Source: Sphingobacterium rhinopitheci
Lineage (GTDB): Bacteria > Bacteroidota > Bacteroidia > Sphingobacteriales > Sphingobacteriaceae
NCBI RefSeq assembly: GCF_022627575.1
Contig: NZ_JADEYQ010000014.1
Location: forward strand, 24,280 to 88,279
Direction of reading: 5' to 3'
DNA length: 64,000 bases
Shown: positions 38,726 through 47,757 of the stretch, piece after piece
How positions within the stretch are numbered: the stretch's first letter is position 1
Layout of the letters: every line of letters starts with the position of its first letter
Translations under genes and position numbers: made by a program
Notes under the pieces: generated by a model
Seen by the model: the letters and a program-made list of their open reading frames with translations, nothing else
Databases searched by the model: none
Told to the model about the DNA's origin: nothing

Positions 38726-38809
38726 TTCACCAAAAATCAAGAAAACAACCATTGCACTACTTTGTAAAGTAGTGTCAATATTCTATTTGCTTATAATTTA
38801 AAATTACAA

Positions 38810-39610
38810 ATGAAAAAAATTATTTTCATAGCGGCTGCTTTTGCAACGTTATTGGCGTCCTGTAGCAAAGAAACTACTTTCGATACAGCCACTACGGGTA
38901 AAGTTAAAATCAAGTTTGACCATATTGCACACGGTAAAAACCTAGTATTAGATACCGAATTGTACACCAACAATTCAAATGAAACATACAGCATATCTAT
39001 GCTTAAGTATTATATCAGTAATATAAAACTAACAAAGACCAATGGTGACATATATGAAGTACCCCAAAATGATAGCTACTTTTTGGTTGACGAATCCAAG
39101 ATTGAATCTTTACAACCTACCTTTGATGCGCCAGAAGGGGAATACATCGCATTAGAGTTTAATCTAGGGATCGATAGCAATACCAATGTACAACCATTGG
39201 AAGGCCGCCTTGGCGTATTAGATATTGCCAACAACGATATGTACTGGTCTTGGAATAGTGGTTATATTTTCTTTAAGATGGAAGGTTCATCCGAAGCATC
39301 TAGCAGTCAAGATAAAAAATTCAGATATCATATCGGCTTATTTGGCGGCATGAATAGCCCTACGGTAAATAATAACAAAATTATCAAACTAGACCTCAAT
39401 GCAGCAGGTACGGCAAAGGTACAGCAAAATCTAAGTGCCGATATCCATTTAATTACAGATGTAGGGACTTTATTCAATGGTACTACCAAGATTAGCCTTG
39501 CTGCAAACCCTACGGTGATGGTAACAGGTCCAAACCAAGAAATTGCAAACAACTATGCAACTATGTTTACACATGATCATACGCACAATTATCAAAAATT
39601 GGATGAATGA
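38810..39610 (+). CDS. MbnP-like copper-binding lipoprotein
   Basis: 266 residues with lipobox LLASC (Cys18). The body is beta-rich, and the segments ISMLKYYISNIKL, FNLGIDSN and NNDMYWSWNSGYIFFKMEG match the MbnP family. Trp146 and Trp148 are the only tryptophans. In characterised MbnP proteins a Trp is oxidised to kynurenine by the partner MbnH to create a copper site, so these are the candidates. A His-rich tail (FTHDHTHNYQ) may also bind metal. The next gene's ATG overlaps this stop (ATGA), indicating tight coupling. Family call is from pattern memory; copper binding is inference. Confidence 0.8.
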   Translation: MKKIIFIAAAFATLLASCSKETTFDTATTGKVKIKFDHIAHGKNLVLDTELYTNNSNETYSISMLKYYISNIKLTKTNGDIYEVPQNDSYFLVDESKIESLQPTFDAPEGEYIALEFNLGIDSNTNVQPLEGRLGVLDIANNDMYWSWNSGYIFFKMEGSSEASSSQDKKFRYHIGLFGGMNSPTVNNNKIIKLDLNAAGTAKVQQNLSADIHLITDVGTLFNGTTKISLAANPTVMVTGPNQEIANNYATMFTHDHTHNYQKLDE

Positions 39611-40638
39611 AAATAAGTAAATGGAATGTATTAGCGACTATTATTTTTTTAATAGTCGCTTGTAATAAAGCGGACAATTTGGAAGATATAGACTATGAAA
39701 TGACCTTCATAAAACCGGCACATTTTCCTGAACCCATCTATAAATTAGCATACAACAGTATTTCAAAAGCGCAGTTTGATTTGGGGCGTAAATTATTTTA
39801 TGACCCTATATTATCACGCAATAATACAATCTCTTGTGGAAGCTGTCATATCAGTCAGAATGCATTTACACATCACGGACATGATCTGAGCCACGGTATA
39901 GATGATCAATTGGGTACACGCAATACGATGCCCATTATGAATTTAGCTTGGGGAAATAGCTTTTTCTGGGATGGTGGAGTTCTACACTTAGACCTCACAC
40001 CTGCTGCTCCTATTGAAAATCCTGTAGAGATGGACGAAAAACTCAGCAACGTCATTGCGAAGCTCAACGCCAACAAAGATTATCCTGCTTTATTTAAAAA
40101 AGCATATGGCTCTAGTGTAGTTACTAGCATCACTTTATTAAAATCATTAGGACAGTTTATGGCTATGTTGGTATCCGCAAATTCAAAATACGATCAAGTC
40201 ATAGCAGGTAAGGCCACCTTTACAACACAAGAATTAACTGGATATAACATATTTAAAACGCAATGTAATACCTGTCATAAGGAGCCCCTATTTACCGATT
40301 ATAGTTATAGAAATAATGGACAAGCACTCAATGTATTCAACGATTATGGAAGGTATGATATCACAAATCTAGAAGAAGACAAATTGAAATTTAAGGTTCC
40401 GAGCTTACGTAATCTAAAATATACAGCACCATATATGCATGACGGTAAATTCTATACGCTAGAATCTGTGATCAATCATTATAGGTTCCAAATAAGAGAT
40501 ACCCAAAACCTAGACCCTATTCTGAAAGAAAAGGGAAGAATTGATTTGTCTGAAGAAGATGTTGCATCATTGACAGCCTTTCTAAATACACTAAACGATG
40601 AATCATTTGTAAATGATAAACATTTCCAAGAACAATAA
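39607..40638 (+). CDS. Dihaem cytochrome c peroxidase family protein (MbnH/MauG-like)
   Basis: 343 residues with a lipobox (LIVAC). Two c-type haem sites are present: C77-G-S-C80-H81 and C220-N-T-C223-H224. Flanking sequences QFDLGRKLFYDPILSRNNTIS and YMHDGKFYTLESVINHY are typical of the bacterial CcP/MauG superfamily. It overlaps the MbnP-like gene by four bases, which is the arrangement of MbnH-MbnP pairs where the dihaem enzyme oxidises a Trp of its partner. A plain H2O2-detoxifying peroxidase is the alternative. Periplasmic, lipid-anchored. Confidence 0.88.
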   Translation: MKISKWNVLATIIFLIVACNKADNLEDIDYEMTFIKPAHFPEPIYKLAYNSISKAQFDLGRKLFYDPILSRNNTISCGSCHISQNAFTHHGHDLSHGIDDQLGTRNTMPIMNLAWGNSFFWDGGVLHLDLTPAAPIENPVEMDEKLSNVIAKLNANKDYPALFKKAYGSSVVTSITLLKSLGQFMAMLVSANSKYDQVIAGKATFTTQELTGYNIFKTQCNTCHKEPLFTDYSYRNNGQALNVFNDYGRYDITNLEEDKLKFKVPSLRNLKYTAPYMHDGKFYTLESVINHYRFQIRDTQNLDPILKEKGRIDLSEEDVASLTAFLNTLNDESFVNDKHFQEQ

Positions 40639-40639
40639 A

Positions 40640-41548
40640 ATGAAGAAAATAATATTATCTACAGTTATAATGCTACTAAGCACAACAATCGCTTTTTCCT
40701 GTGATATATGTGGCGGTGGAGCAGGGTCTTATTATGTCGGGCTACTCCCTCAATTTAACAAAAAATTAATCGGTCTCCGCTATCAGTACAATCAGCTATA
40801 TACCAATCTTGATGTACAAGGAAACAAGACGCCATTGAGTAACAAGGAAAAATACCAAACTATAGATCTTTGGGGGGCTTGGAATATAGGCACCAAATGG
40901 CGTGTCATGGCAGTTGTTCCTTATAGTTTTATCGAAAAATATACTCTTGGAACTGATCAAACCAGCAAAAAACAAGGTATAAGTGATATTACTTTAACAG
41001 GATACTACAACCTATTTCAATCTTCTCAAAATAATGTAAACCAATCTATATGGGTCGGTGCAGGGGTAAAATTACCATCAGGAGAATACAACAATCCTGA
41101 GATGGTAAATAATACATCCAACATTTTCCAACTTGGAACAGGAAGTACCGATTTCATGACACAGGTTATATATGATATCAACATCGATGCTTGGGGCATG
41201 AATACAACAGTAAACTATAAAATAAATACTAATAATAAGGATGACTATAAATACGGGAACAAACTAACGGCAAATATGGCTATTTACCGCAAATTTGATA
41301 TCGGTACCAAAGGGAGAATCATGCCTAATATAGGTCTTCTGTATGAGCATCAACAGCAGAATACAACTATTGGATACCGTGTTGATCAAACTGGAGGAAA
41401 TATAGTACAAGGGAGTTATGGTATTGAAGCTTCATTTAATAAAATCGCAATAGGTATAAATATGCAACATCCTATAGCACAAAATATAGCTTCAAATCGC
41501 GTTGAATTGAATAGTAAAGTCATGACGCATATCTCCTACGCCTTTTAA
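40640..41548 (+). CDS. Probable outer-membrane barrel protein with CDICG motif
   Basis: Started at the ATG at 40640, one base after the previous stop; 302 residues. A signal peptide (IILSTVIMLLSTTIAFS) is followed immediately by CDICGGGAGSYYVGLLPQF. The rest alternates in barrel-like strands (LIGLRYQYNQ, WRVMAVVPYSF, IWVGAGVKLPSGEY) and ends in an aromatic residue (HISYAF). It looks like a transporter-type beta-barrel. The mature N-terminal Cys pair could hold a metal. Being last in the MbnP/MbnH-like operon, it may pass or sense copper. Function unproven. Confidence 0.75.
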   Translation: MKKIILSTVIMLLSTTIAFSCDICGGGAGSYYVGLLPQFNKKLIGLRYQYNQLYTNLDVQGNKTPLSNKEKYQTIDLWGAWNIGTKWRVMAVVPYSFIEKYTLGTDQTSKKQGISDITLTGYYNLFQSSQNNVNQSIWVGAGVKLPSGEYNNPEMVNNTSNIFQLGTGSTDFMTQVIYDINIDAWGMNTTVNYKINTNNKDDYKYGNKLTANMAIYRKFDIGTKGRIMPNIGLLYEHQQQNTTIGYRVDQTGGNIVQGSYGIEASFNKIAIGINMQHPIAQNIASNRVELNSKVMTHISYAF

Positions 41549-42105
41549 TAATACTAATGTTTACATTATCCATCTGACGTAGCTATACGTAATGATAAGG
41601 TTAAATTAAATCAGTGCAAATCAGCTCCACATGATTTACCTGATAACTAATATAACAACCGCGGCAATTTAATAAAAGATTGGCCGAGGTTGTTATATTG
41701 ATAATTTAGCTCATTTATTCTTCATAGTACTTAATAATTAATTATATTTATCTGTGTCGTTAACGTAAACTTGTGCCATTATGAAAACGACGATTATACA
41801 TGACTATATGAATTTGAGCGGTAGAATTCTTTTCTTAAGGATATTGATAAGATACCTTTCAAGGAATTCACAAATAATATGAATAACTCCCCCAATACAT
41901 ATTGGTAAAGGAAATAAATAGAAGACTACATTAATTCTGTCAAATAAATAAAAAAGCTATTGAATGCCATTTAGCATATAAATAGCATTATATTTTTATT
42001 AGATTTAATCAATAATTGGATTTAATAAAATAATCGCTGTAATAATATAGCATTACGGCCAACAAGTCCAAAAATATTAGCTATAGCAAAGTCAATCAAA
42101 ATATA
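41549..42105. other. Intergenic region with a long imperfect inverted repeat
   Basis: At 41650-41698 the arms ATATAACAACCGCGGCAAT and ATTGGCCGAGGTTGTTATAT pair over 19-20 positions with one mismatch and one bulge around a 10-nt loop. No T-run follows. It may end the upstream operon. The remaining ~400 bases are AT-rich with a 33-codon frame at ~41781 that I cannot support as a gene. Confidence 0.5.
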
Positions 42106-42888
42106 ATGAGTGAAAAAAAATTCAATATTGCCATCTTAATAGACGGTGATAATGCCCAGCCAAAATTATTGAAGGAAACAATTGAAGAAGTTTCAAAATA
42201 TGGTAAAGCTACCATCCGTAGAATTTATGGCGATTGGACTTCTCAAGCTATGAATTCGTGGAAAAATCTAATCAACCAACATTCTATAAATCCCATTCAA
42301 AAATTTTCCTATACATCGGGTAAAAATTCAACCGACGGAGCCCTCATTATAGATGCTATGGACATCCTACACGGTAAAAATGTCGAAGGATTCTGTATTG
42401 TTTCTAGTGATAGTGATTATACTGGATTAGCCAAACGTATTCGTGAAGAAGGACTATTTGTAATGGGGATTGGTGAAAAAAAAACACCCGAATCATTTGT
42501 GCAATCTTGCGATATATTTACCTATACTGAGAATATTACACCAAAAGTAACAGAAATAAAAGAAGCAGAGCAAAAGGCAAGTAATAAGCCTAAAGCGACA
42601 CAAAATAAAGTAGAAAAGAACGTTAAAAAAGTCACCCCAAAAAAGAATAGCTTATTAAACAATAAAGATAGTGATACCATATCAAGGGCATTTGATATCT
42701 CTATGGATGAAAATGAAATCGCCTATATTTCTACAGTAGGTGCGAATATTAGAAAGATAGACCCGAGCTTTGACACCCGAACGTACAGTATCCCTTCCTT
42801 ATCTAAACTATTTGAAAAATTAGAGGAATACGACGTTATTAGGAACGAAGTGGGCGCTCTAAATCACCCTTTGGTAAAAAGAAAATAA
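42106..42888 (+). CDS. NYN (LabA/DUF88-type) domain protein with C-terminal OST-HTH/LOTUS domain
   Basis: 260 residues, soluble. The NYN PIN-like nuclease domain covers residues ~4-145 with acidic motifs AILIDGDNAQP, DGALIIDAMDIL and CIVSSDSDYTGLAKRI. After a Lys-rich linker (~150-190) comes a LOTUS/OST-HTH domain (SRAFDISMDENEIAYISTVG, LSKLFEKLEEYDVI). NYN-LOTUS proteins are thought to act on RNA, with the LOTUS part as the RNA-binding or adaptor module. It stands alone with its own terminator. RNA substrate is unknown. Confidence 0.88.
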   Translation: MSEKKFNIAILIDGDNAQPKLLKETIEEVSKYGKATIRRIYGDWTSQAMNSWKNLINQHSINPIQKFSYTSGKNSTDGALIIDAMDILHGKNVEGFCIVSSDSDYTGLAKRIREEGLFVMGIGEKKTPESFVQSCDIFTYTENITPKVTEIKEAEQKASNKPKATQNKVEKNVKKVTPKKNSLLNNKDSDTISRAFDISMDENEIAYISTVGANIRKIDPSFDTRTYSIPSLSKLFEKLEEYDVIRNEVGALNHPLVKRK

Positions 42889-42910
42889 TTTACATTACAT
42901 CCTTAAAACG

Positions 42911-42946
42911 AAATAGATAGCTCAATTACACTAGAGCTATCTATTT
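42911..42946. terminator. Intrinsic terminator between NYN gene and SDF gene
   Basis: AAATAGATAGCTC and GAGCTATCTATTT form a perfect 13-bp stem with a 10-nt loop. It can serve the NYN gene and, on the other strand, the metNIQ-symporter unit. Confidence 0.75.
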
Positions 42947-43046
42947 ATTTATTACCTTTAAAAACACGGGGCCTAAAATTTTAAATTAGGAAATAAGACA
43001 TTCCGACTCACCCCCTATCATTTTATAGGCTAAATCAGTAAAAAAC

Positions 43047-44237
43047 TTATGCTTCAACTGATGATTCTATCTTTGCATTTCTGGTATCGTAATATTTTTC
43101 TGTTATTAGTGCTAATGCACCATCACTTGTAATATTCGCTGCCGTTCCAAAGCTATCTTGCAAGGCGAAGATAGAAAGTAATAAAGCAATTCCTGCTTCG
43201 TCAAAACCCAATACAGAAGTAATTAAACCTAATGAAGCTATCACCGTTCCCCCTGGTACACCTGGCGCCGATACGGCAAATATTGCCAATAAAAATAAGA
43301 ATAAAACCATAGTTCCAAGATCTGGAATAAAACCGTATAAAACTTGCGATACACTCATTGTAAAAAATACAATGGTGATCACCGAACCGCACAAGTGAAT
43401 ACTCGCAAAAAAAGGAATACTAAAATTACTTAACTCAGGCTTGAGCATATTGCTTTTTCGTACGCCCTCTATTGCTACTCCCAAAGAAGCCATGGAGGAC
43501 ATCGTTCCCATTGCTGTAAAATAAGCAGGAATATAATTCTTTATCAATGGCCAAGGATTTCTTTTGCTGACAATAGCTGCAATCGTATATAAAATTACCA
43601 GCCAAACAATATGCGCTATAATAACAATAAGTACAACCTTCAGAAATATGGGTAAGTGTTTCTGAATAGATCCTTCATAACTCAAAACTGTGAAATTAAG
43701 TGCTACAAATAAGGGAATAACTGGGATTAAAATCTTTTTAATAAGGACAGTGACCACATTTTTAAATTCATCTAATGCATGCTCCAATTTGTGAGATTTC
43801 GACCATAATATACCTAAGCCGAGCAGAAATGCTAAAAATAAGGCTGTCATCACTGAAAAAACCGCTGGAATATCTAGTTTAAAAATCTGTACAGGTAGCT
43901 CTTTCAAATTTTCTATCTCATTGGATATACTTAAACGAGGAATAATTTGATATCCCAAAAATAAAGAGAAAAATTCCGCCGCTAAGCTTGCAAAATATGC
44001 TAATAACAAAGAAAAACTGAAAACCTTAGAAGAGTTTTCAGACAATTTGGTGATTGATGCAGCCACAAAACCGACAACAATCAACGGAATAAGAAAATAA
44101 ATAACTTGTCCTACAATATGTTTTAGTGAAATAACAATCTGAATGCCATCCTCTTTCAAATGACTACCAATTGCAAGCCCCAGTAGAATACCTACTAGAA
44201 GGCGGAAAATCATATTATTCAATATTTTTTTTAACAT
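43047..44237 (-). CDS. SDF-family cation:amino-acid symporter, divergent binding site
   Basis: 396 residues with eight or more hydrophobic helices, matching the glutamate/dicarboxylate:cation symporter (SDF) fold. The last helix region is DSFGTAANITSDGALALI, corresponding to the GRTxxNVTGD motif; the Arg that contacts acidic side chains is replaced by Gly. The NMDGT motif of TM7 is also replaced (IHLCGSVITI). These changes suggest a neutral substrate. It starts 12 bases downstream of the MetQ-like gene, in one unit with metN and metI, so methionine or cystine is plausible. Substrate is inference. Confidence 0.82.
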   Translation of the reverse strand: MLKKILNNMIFRLLVGILLGLAIGSHLKEDGIQIVISLKHIVGQVIYFLIPLIVVGFVAASITKLSENSSKVFSFSLLLAYFASLAAEFFSLFLGYQIIPRLSISNEIENLKELPVQIFKLDIPAVFSVMTALFLAFLLGLGILWSKSHKLEHALDEFKNVVTVLIKKILIPVIPLFVALNFTVLSYEGSIQKHLPIFLKVVLIVIIAHIVWLVILYTIAAIVSKRNPWPLIKNYIPAYFTAMGTMSSMASLGVAIEGVRKSNMLKPELSNFSIPFFASIHLCGSVITIVFFTMSVSQVLYGFIPDLGTMVLFLFLLAIFAVSAPGVPGGTVIASLGLITSVLGFDEAGIALLLSIFALQDSFGTAANITSDGALALITEKYYDTRNAKIESSVEA

Positions 44238-44249
44238 AATATATCTTTT

Positions 44250-45059
44250 TTACCAGCCTTTAATCGCGCCGTCTTTAAATGCTTTTTCTGCAGCCTTTGC
44301 TACAGCTTCCGATTGATAAGCTTTTACAAAATTTTTTACATTTTGAGCCTCTTTATTGTCTTCACGTGAAGCAATAACATTCATATATGGAGAATCTGAG
44401 TCCTCTCTAAAAAGACCTTGCTCTTCAAAGGTCAATCCACCCTGTGCAGCAAAATTATTGTTGATAATAGCGATTACCACTTGTTTATCATCCAAAACAC
44501 CAACCAACTGCGGGGCTTCCAATTCAAATATTTTCAAAGCCCTAGGATTCTCTGCTATATCCGTTACTTTGGGTAACAAACCAGTTCCATCTTTCAATTT
44601 TAAAAGACCATTTTTCTGTAATAATAGCAATGCACGTCCTCCATTTGTAGGATCATTGGGAATAGCGATCGTACTACCATTTTCGAGCTGCGCAATATCT
44701 TTAATTTTTTTGGAGTATGCGACAATCGGGTATACAAATGTTTTACCAACGACCGCCAATTTATAGCCCCTTTGCTTGGATTGTTCCTCAAGATAAGGCA
44801 CATGCTGAAAAGCATTGGCATCGATTTCACCATTATTGAGTGCTTCATTGGGGATAACATAATCGTTAAAAGCCACCAATTCTACCTCCAGGTTATATTT
44901 TTCTTTAGCTTCCTTCTTTGCTGCTTCCGCAATATCCTGCTCCAACCCTGCTGCAATACCCACCTTGATATAATTAGGGTCACTTTTCTTAGCATTTCCA
45001 CATGCGTTAAGCAGAATAATAGCTGCAAAAACTGAACTTAGTAATTTTATTTTTCTCAT
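44250..45059 (-). CDS. metQ: MetQ-like methionine-binding lipoprotein (NlpA family)
   Basis: 269 residues with a lipoprotein signal (lipobox LLNAC, Cys20). Family segments: KVGIAAGLEQDIAEAAKKEA, NDYVIPNEALNNGEIDANAF, and TIAIPNDPTNGGRALLLLQK. It captures methionine (probably D- and L-forms) in the periplasm for the MetNI transporter. It follows metI by 11 bases. No S-box-type riboswitch or known Met operator is recognisable upstream of the operon. Confidence 0.92.
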   Translation of the reverse strand: MRKIKLLSSVFAAIILLNACGNAKKSDPNYIKVGIAAGLEQDIAEAAKKEAKEKYNLEVELVAFNDYVIPNEALNNGEIDANAFQHVPYLEEQSKQRGYKLAVVGKTFVYPIVAYSKKIKDIAQLENGSTIAIPNDPTNGGRALLLLQKNGLLKLKDGTGLLPKVTDIAENPRALKIFELEAPQLVGVLDDKQVVIAIINNNFAAQGGLTFEEQGLFREDSDSPYMNVIASREDNKEAQNVKNFVKAYQSEAVAKAAEKAFKDGAIKGW

Positions 45060-45070
45060 GATGTTATGAA

Positions 45071-45727
45071 TTATCTGTGATTAAAGAATTTTGAAAACCT
45101 ATCTCCAACGAATTGGATGCCAAATACTAAGGCAATCAATAACACGAGTACTATATTCATAATCATAAGATTATAACCAACATACCCATATTGATAACCT
45201 ATCTGCCCTAATCCACCAGCCCCTACGGCCCCACCCATGGCCGAATAACCGACTAATGTGATGAGTGTGATTGTAGCATTATTTATTAGCGACGGTAACG
45301 CTTCAGGAAGCAATACCTTACAAATTATTTGCATTGGACTAGCGCCTAGCGCACGCGCTGTTTCAATCAATCCACTAGGCACTTCCAACAAACTATTTTC
45401 TACCAGGCGTGCGATAAAAGGTGCTGCACCTATGCTCAAAGGTACAAGTGCCGCATATACCCCAATAGAAGTCCCTATTAAAGCTCTCGTAAAAGGGATC
45501 AACCAAACGATAAGAATGATAAATGGAATAGAACGAAATATATTAACGATAAGGGATAAAATTCGGTTGTATAAAGCATTTTCCAATAATTGATTTTCTC
45601 GTGTTAAGAATAAAACAATTCCGACAGGTAAACCAATTATAAAGCCAAAAAGACCAGAGGCCAAAGTCATGAAAATAGTTTCTAAAAGTCCATTCCACAA
45701 TAGAGTGATGGTCGTATCGTTAAGCAT
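45071..45727 (-). CDS. metI: Methionine ABC transporter permease
   Basis: 218 residues with five predicted helices. The cytoplasmic coupling motif ARALGASPMQIICKVLLPEA is the binding-protein-dependent permease EAA loop. MetI-type sequence features include NIFRSIPFIILIVWLIPFTR and GYSAMGGAVGAGGLGQIG. Its start overlaps the metN stop by 8 bases. It forms the inner-membrane channel of the MetNIQ importer. Confidence 0.93.
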   Translation of the reverse strand: MLNDTTITLLWNGLLETIFMTLASGLFGFIIGLPVGIVLFLTRENQLLENALYNRILSLIVNIFRSIPFIILIVWLIPFTRALIGTSIGVYAALVPLSIGAAPFIARLVENSLLEVPSGLIETARALGASPMQIICKVLLPEALPSLINNATITLITLVGYSAMGGAVGAGGLGQIGYQYGYVGYNLMIMNIVLVLLIALVFGIQFVGDRFSKFFNHR

Positions 45728-46748
45728 ATCCTTTTACTGTATTTTGAATGTTTATGATATTTAAGTACGCGAGAACAGTAGCGTTCTCTTCAGCTGTACC
45801 TTGTAAATGAAGGAGCAATTTCCCAAAATTTGCGGTATCAACATATTCTATATCAGCTGTCAACACCTTGTATGGTGTTCCTAATTTGGTGGAAATAGTA
45901 GATAATAAACTATCAAGAGCCATCTCTCCCTTCATTTCTACCTCAATGAGTGGAAATAATCCCTCTCCAGGATCCTGCTGTAGAATATGGCTCAAAGACT
46001 GTGGAATACGCATCTTGCGCGTAGTTGTAAACTGCTTGATTATAGGATGTACTTTGTCCGAGATAATATCTTTTAAAGTTCCTTTGGCAATTAGTTTACC
46101 TTTATCGATCACAGCAACATGATTACAAATAGCTTTAATAACATCCATTTCATGCGTTATCAATAGAATAGTGATGCCTAGTCGTGTATTTATATCCTGT
46201 AGGAGCTCCAAAATAGATTGTGTTGTTGCTGGATCTAACGCACTAGTGGCCTCGTCGCACAACAACAAATAAGGATCATTGGCCAATGCACGCGCAATCG
46301 CCACACGTTGCTTTTGCCCTCCAGATAAGTTTTTGGGATAATCTAGTGCTTTTTCCGCTAAACCAACGATCTTCAATAACTCATTCACTTTACGAGCTAT
46401 TTCCTGTTTTCCGACATGATCCAACTCCAAAGGTAAAGCTACATTATCAAATACTGTCCTCGAAGATAGAAGGTTGAAATGCTGAAAAATCATTCCTATC
46501 TTCTTACGCTCTTGCGCTAACTCTTTACTACCTAATCTTGTAAGATCTTTACCATTTAGGATAACTTGACCCGTATCTGGTTTTTCCAATAGATTAACCG
46601 TACGTATTAATGTACTCTTCCCCGCCCCCGAAAAACCTATGACACCGACGATATCGCCGCGTTCTATTTCCAAACTAACATCATCAAGAGCCTTGAGGCT
46701 ATTGTTTTTCAGACGAAAGGTCTTAGATATGTTTTTAAGTGTTATCAT
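45720..46748 (-). CDS. metN: Methionine ABC transporter ATP-binding protein
   Basis: 342 residues. Walker A GFSGAGKSTL, signature LSGGQKQRVAIARALA, Walker B LLCDEATSALD and switch His in LITHEMDV are all present. Residues ~265-340 form a NIL domain (LIEVEMKGEMALDSLLSTIS), the allosteric methionine-sensing module of MetN. First gene of metN-metI-metQ-symporter on the minus strand. Confidence 0.95.
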   Translation of the reverse strand: MITLKNISKTFRLKNNSLKALDDVSLEIERGDIVGVIGFSGAGKSTLIRTVNLLEKPDTGQVILNGKDLTRLGSKELAQERKKIGMIFQHFNLLSSRTVFDNVALPLELDHVGKQEIARKVNELLKIVGLAEKALDYPKNLSGGQKQRVAIARALANDPYLLLCDEATSALDPATTQSILELLQDINTRLGITILLITHEMDVIKAICNHVAVIDKGKLIAKGTLKDIISDKVHPIIKQFTTTRKMRIPQSLSHILQQDPGEGLFPLIEVEMKGEMALDSLLSTISTKLGTPYKVLTADIEYVDTANFGKLLLHLQGTAEENATVLAYLNIINIQNTVKGYA

Positions 46749-47212
46749 ATATTAATTGCTACTATTAAATAAGGGAAATACATACGTAAATTGATAAAAC
46801 TACAACTATCTCGTTACGCCTATAGCCTAACCTAGTTGCCTATTCTTAACCATCGAAGAAGTAAAATGTAGTAATTTATCGTATCTCAATTATTTAATTT
46901 ATCGCAAATGTAACACTTATTCGCTAATCTCTACAGAACTAGTAGTCTTTTGTTTCAAATTATTTATCCTTTTATAATAACTAATTTGAATCATTATAGA
47001 TTTAACACATAAAAACGAGGGTTATAAAGAATATAATTATTCCCGTATTGGAGCTATATTTATTCTATTTATATCAAATAGAAAGCCACAATTTAAAGAT
47101 AATCAGATATTTACACCCTCTTAAACACTATTCCTTTTAAAGATAGCTATTGACTTCTAGTTTTTTTATCCTATTTGTAGTATTATTCCGACGATCTTAC
47201 TATTTTAGGGAT
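46749..47212. other. Divergent regulatory region metN / ppnP
   Basis: About 460 AT-rich bases. I looked for SAM-I and SAM-II riboswitch cores ahead of metN and saw none; no exact TAnnTTTG element lies at either start. Nothing else supportable. Confidence 0.4.
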
Positions 47213-47491
47213 ATGATAAACTTAAATGAATACTTTGATGGAGCCGTTAAATCCTTGGCTTATGAAAATGGGGGTAAATCTACTGTAGGGGTTATAGAAA
47301 CCGGTGAATACGAATTTGGAACAGGTACTCCAGAGATAATGGTTATTATAGAAGGTGAGTTATCCGCCTTACTACCTGGCAATGAGGATTGGTTACATTT
47401 TAAAGCGGGCGAAAAATTTGAAATAGGTGCCAATCAATCATTCAAAATAAAAGCTAACAGAGCAACCTCTTATTTGTGTAAATACAAATAG
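47213..47491 (+). CDS. ppnP: Pyrimidine/purine nucleoside phosphorylase (PpnP/YaiE)
   Basis: Started at the ATG at 47213, giving 92 residues, the usual length of this small cupin; the longer frame adds 21 hydrophobic residues unlike the family. Motifs: FDGAVKSLAYENGGKSTVGV, GEYEFGTGTPEIM, ALLPG and GEKFEIGANQSFKIKA. It phosphorolyses a broad set of nucleosides. Single gene. Confidence 0.92.
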   Translation: MINLNEYFDGAVKSLAYENGGKSTVGVIETGEYEFGTGTPEIMVIIEGELSALLPGNEDWLHFKAGEKFEIGANQSFKIKANRATSYLCKYK

Positions 47492-47575
47492 TATGGCGTC
47501 CAAAAAATTGAAATTTTAGTTTAGACTATAGTATTTAGCGTGTTTTATTAGAACAATAATATTTTATAATAAAAT

Positions 47576-47583
47576 ATCTTTGT
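47576..47583 (+). promoter_or_regulatory. Orphan -7-like element
   Basis: TATCTTTG matches TAnnTTTG exactly but no gene follows for 170 bases until the tRNA. It could drive a small RNA or be chance. The 47492-47745 stretch shows no reading frame. Confidence 0.25.
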
Positions 47584-47745
47584 AGACTTTCCTTTTATTC
47601 TAACAAACTGTATGTCTTAGTTTTACATGTAATTCGACGTCTATGACGAATCTGAATTGAGCGGGTCAATGTGTGCTAAAATGCTATAGAGTACTTTTAT
47701 TTAATAGAAAAGGCAAATAAATTTTGGAAATAAGGTCTGAATTTC

Positions 47746-47753
47746 TACTTTTG
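47746..47753 (+). promoter_or_regulatory. Promoter of tRNA-Ser
   Basis: TACTTTTG (-7, exact) is preceded by TTTTGG at 47722-47727 with about 18 bases between, matching the Bacteroidota TTG-N19-TAnnTTTG promoter. The mature tRNA begins four bases later. Confidence 0.7.
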
Positions 47754-47757
47754 TGGC

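Noticed and set aside
43047..44237. Standard glutamate/C4-dicarboxylate symporter
   Set aside because: The Arg and NMDGT features needed for acidic substrates are missing, so a named substrate of that class is not supported.
46749..47149. SAM riboswitch ahead of metNIQ
   Set aside because: I compared the minus strand by eye with SAM-I and SAM-II cores and saw no match; a covariance-model search would be decisive.
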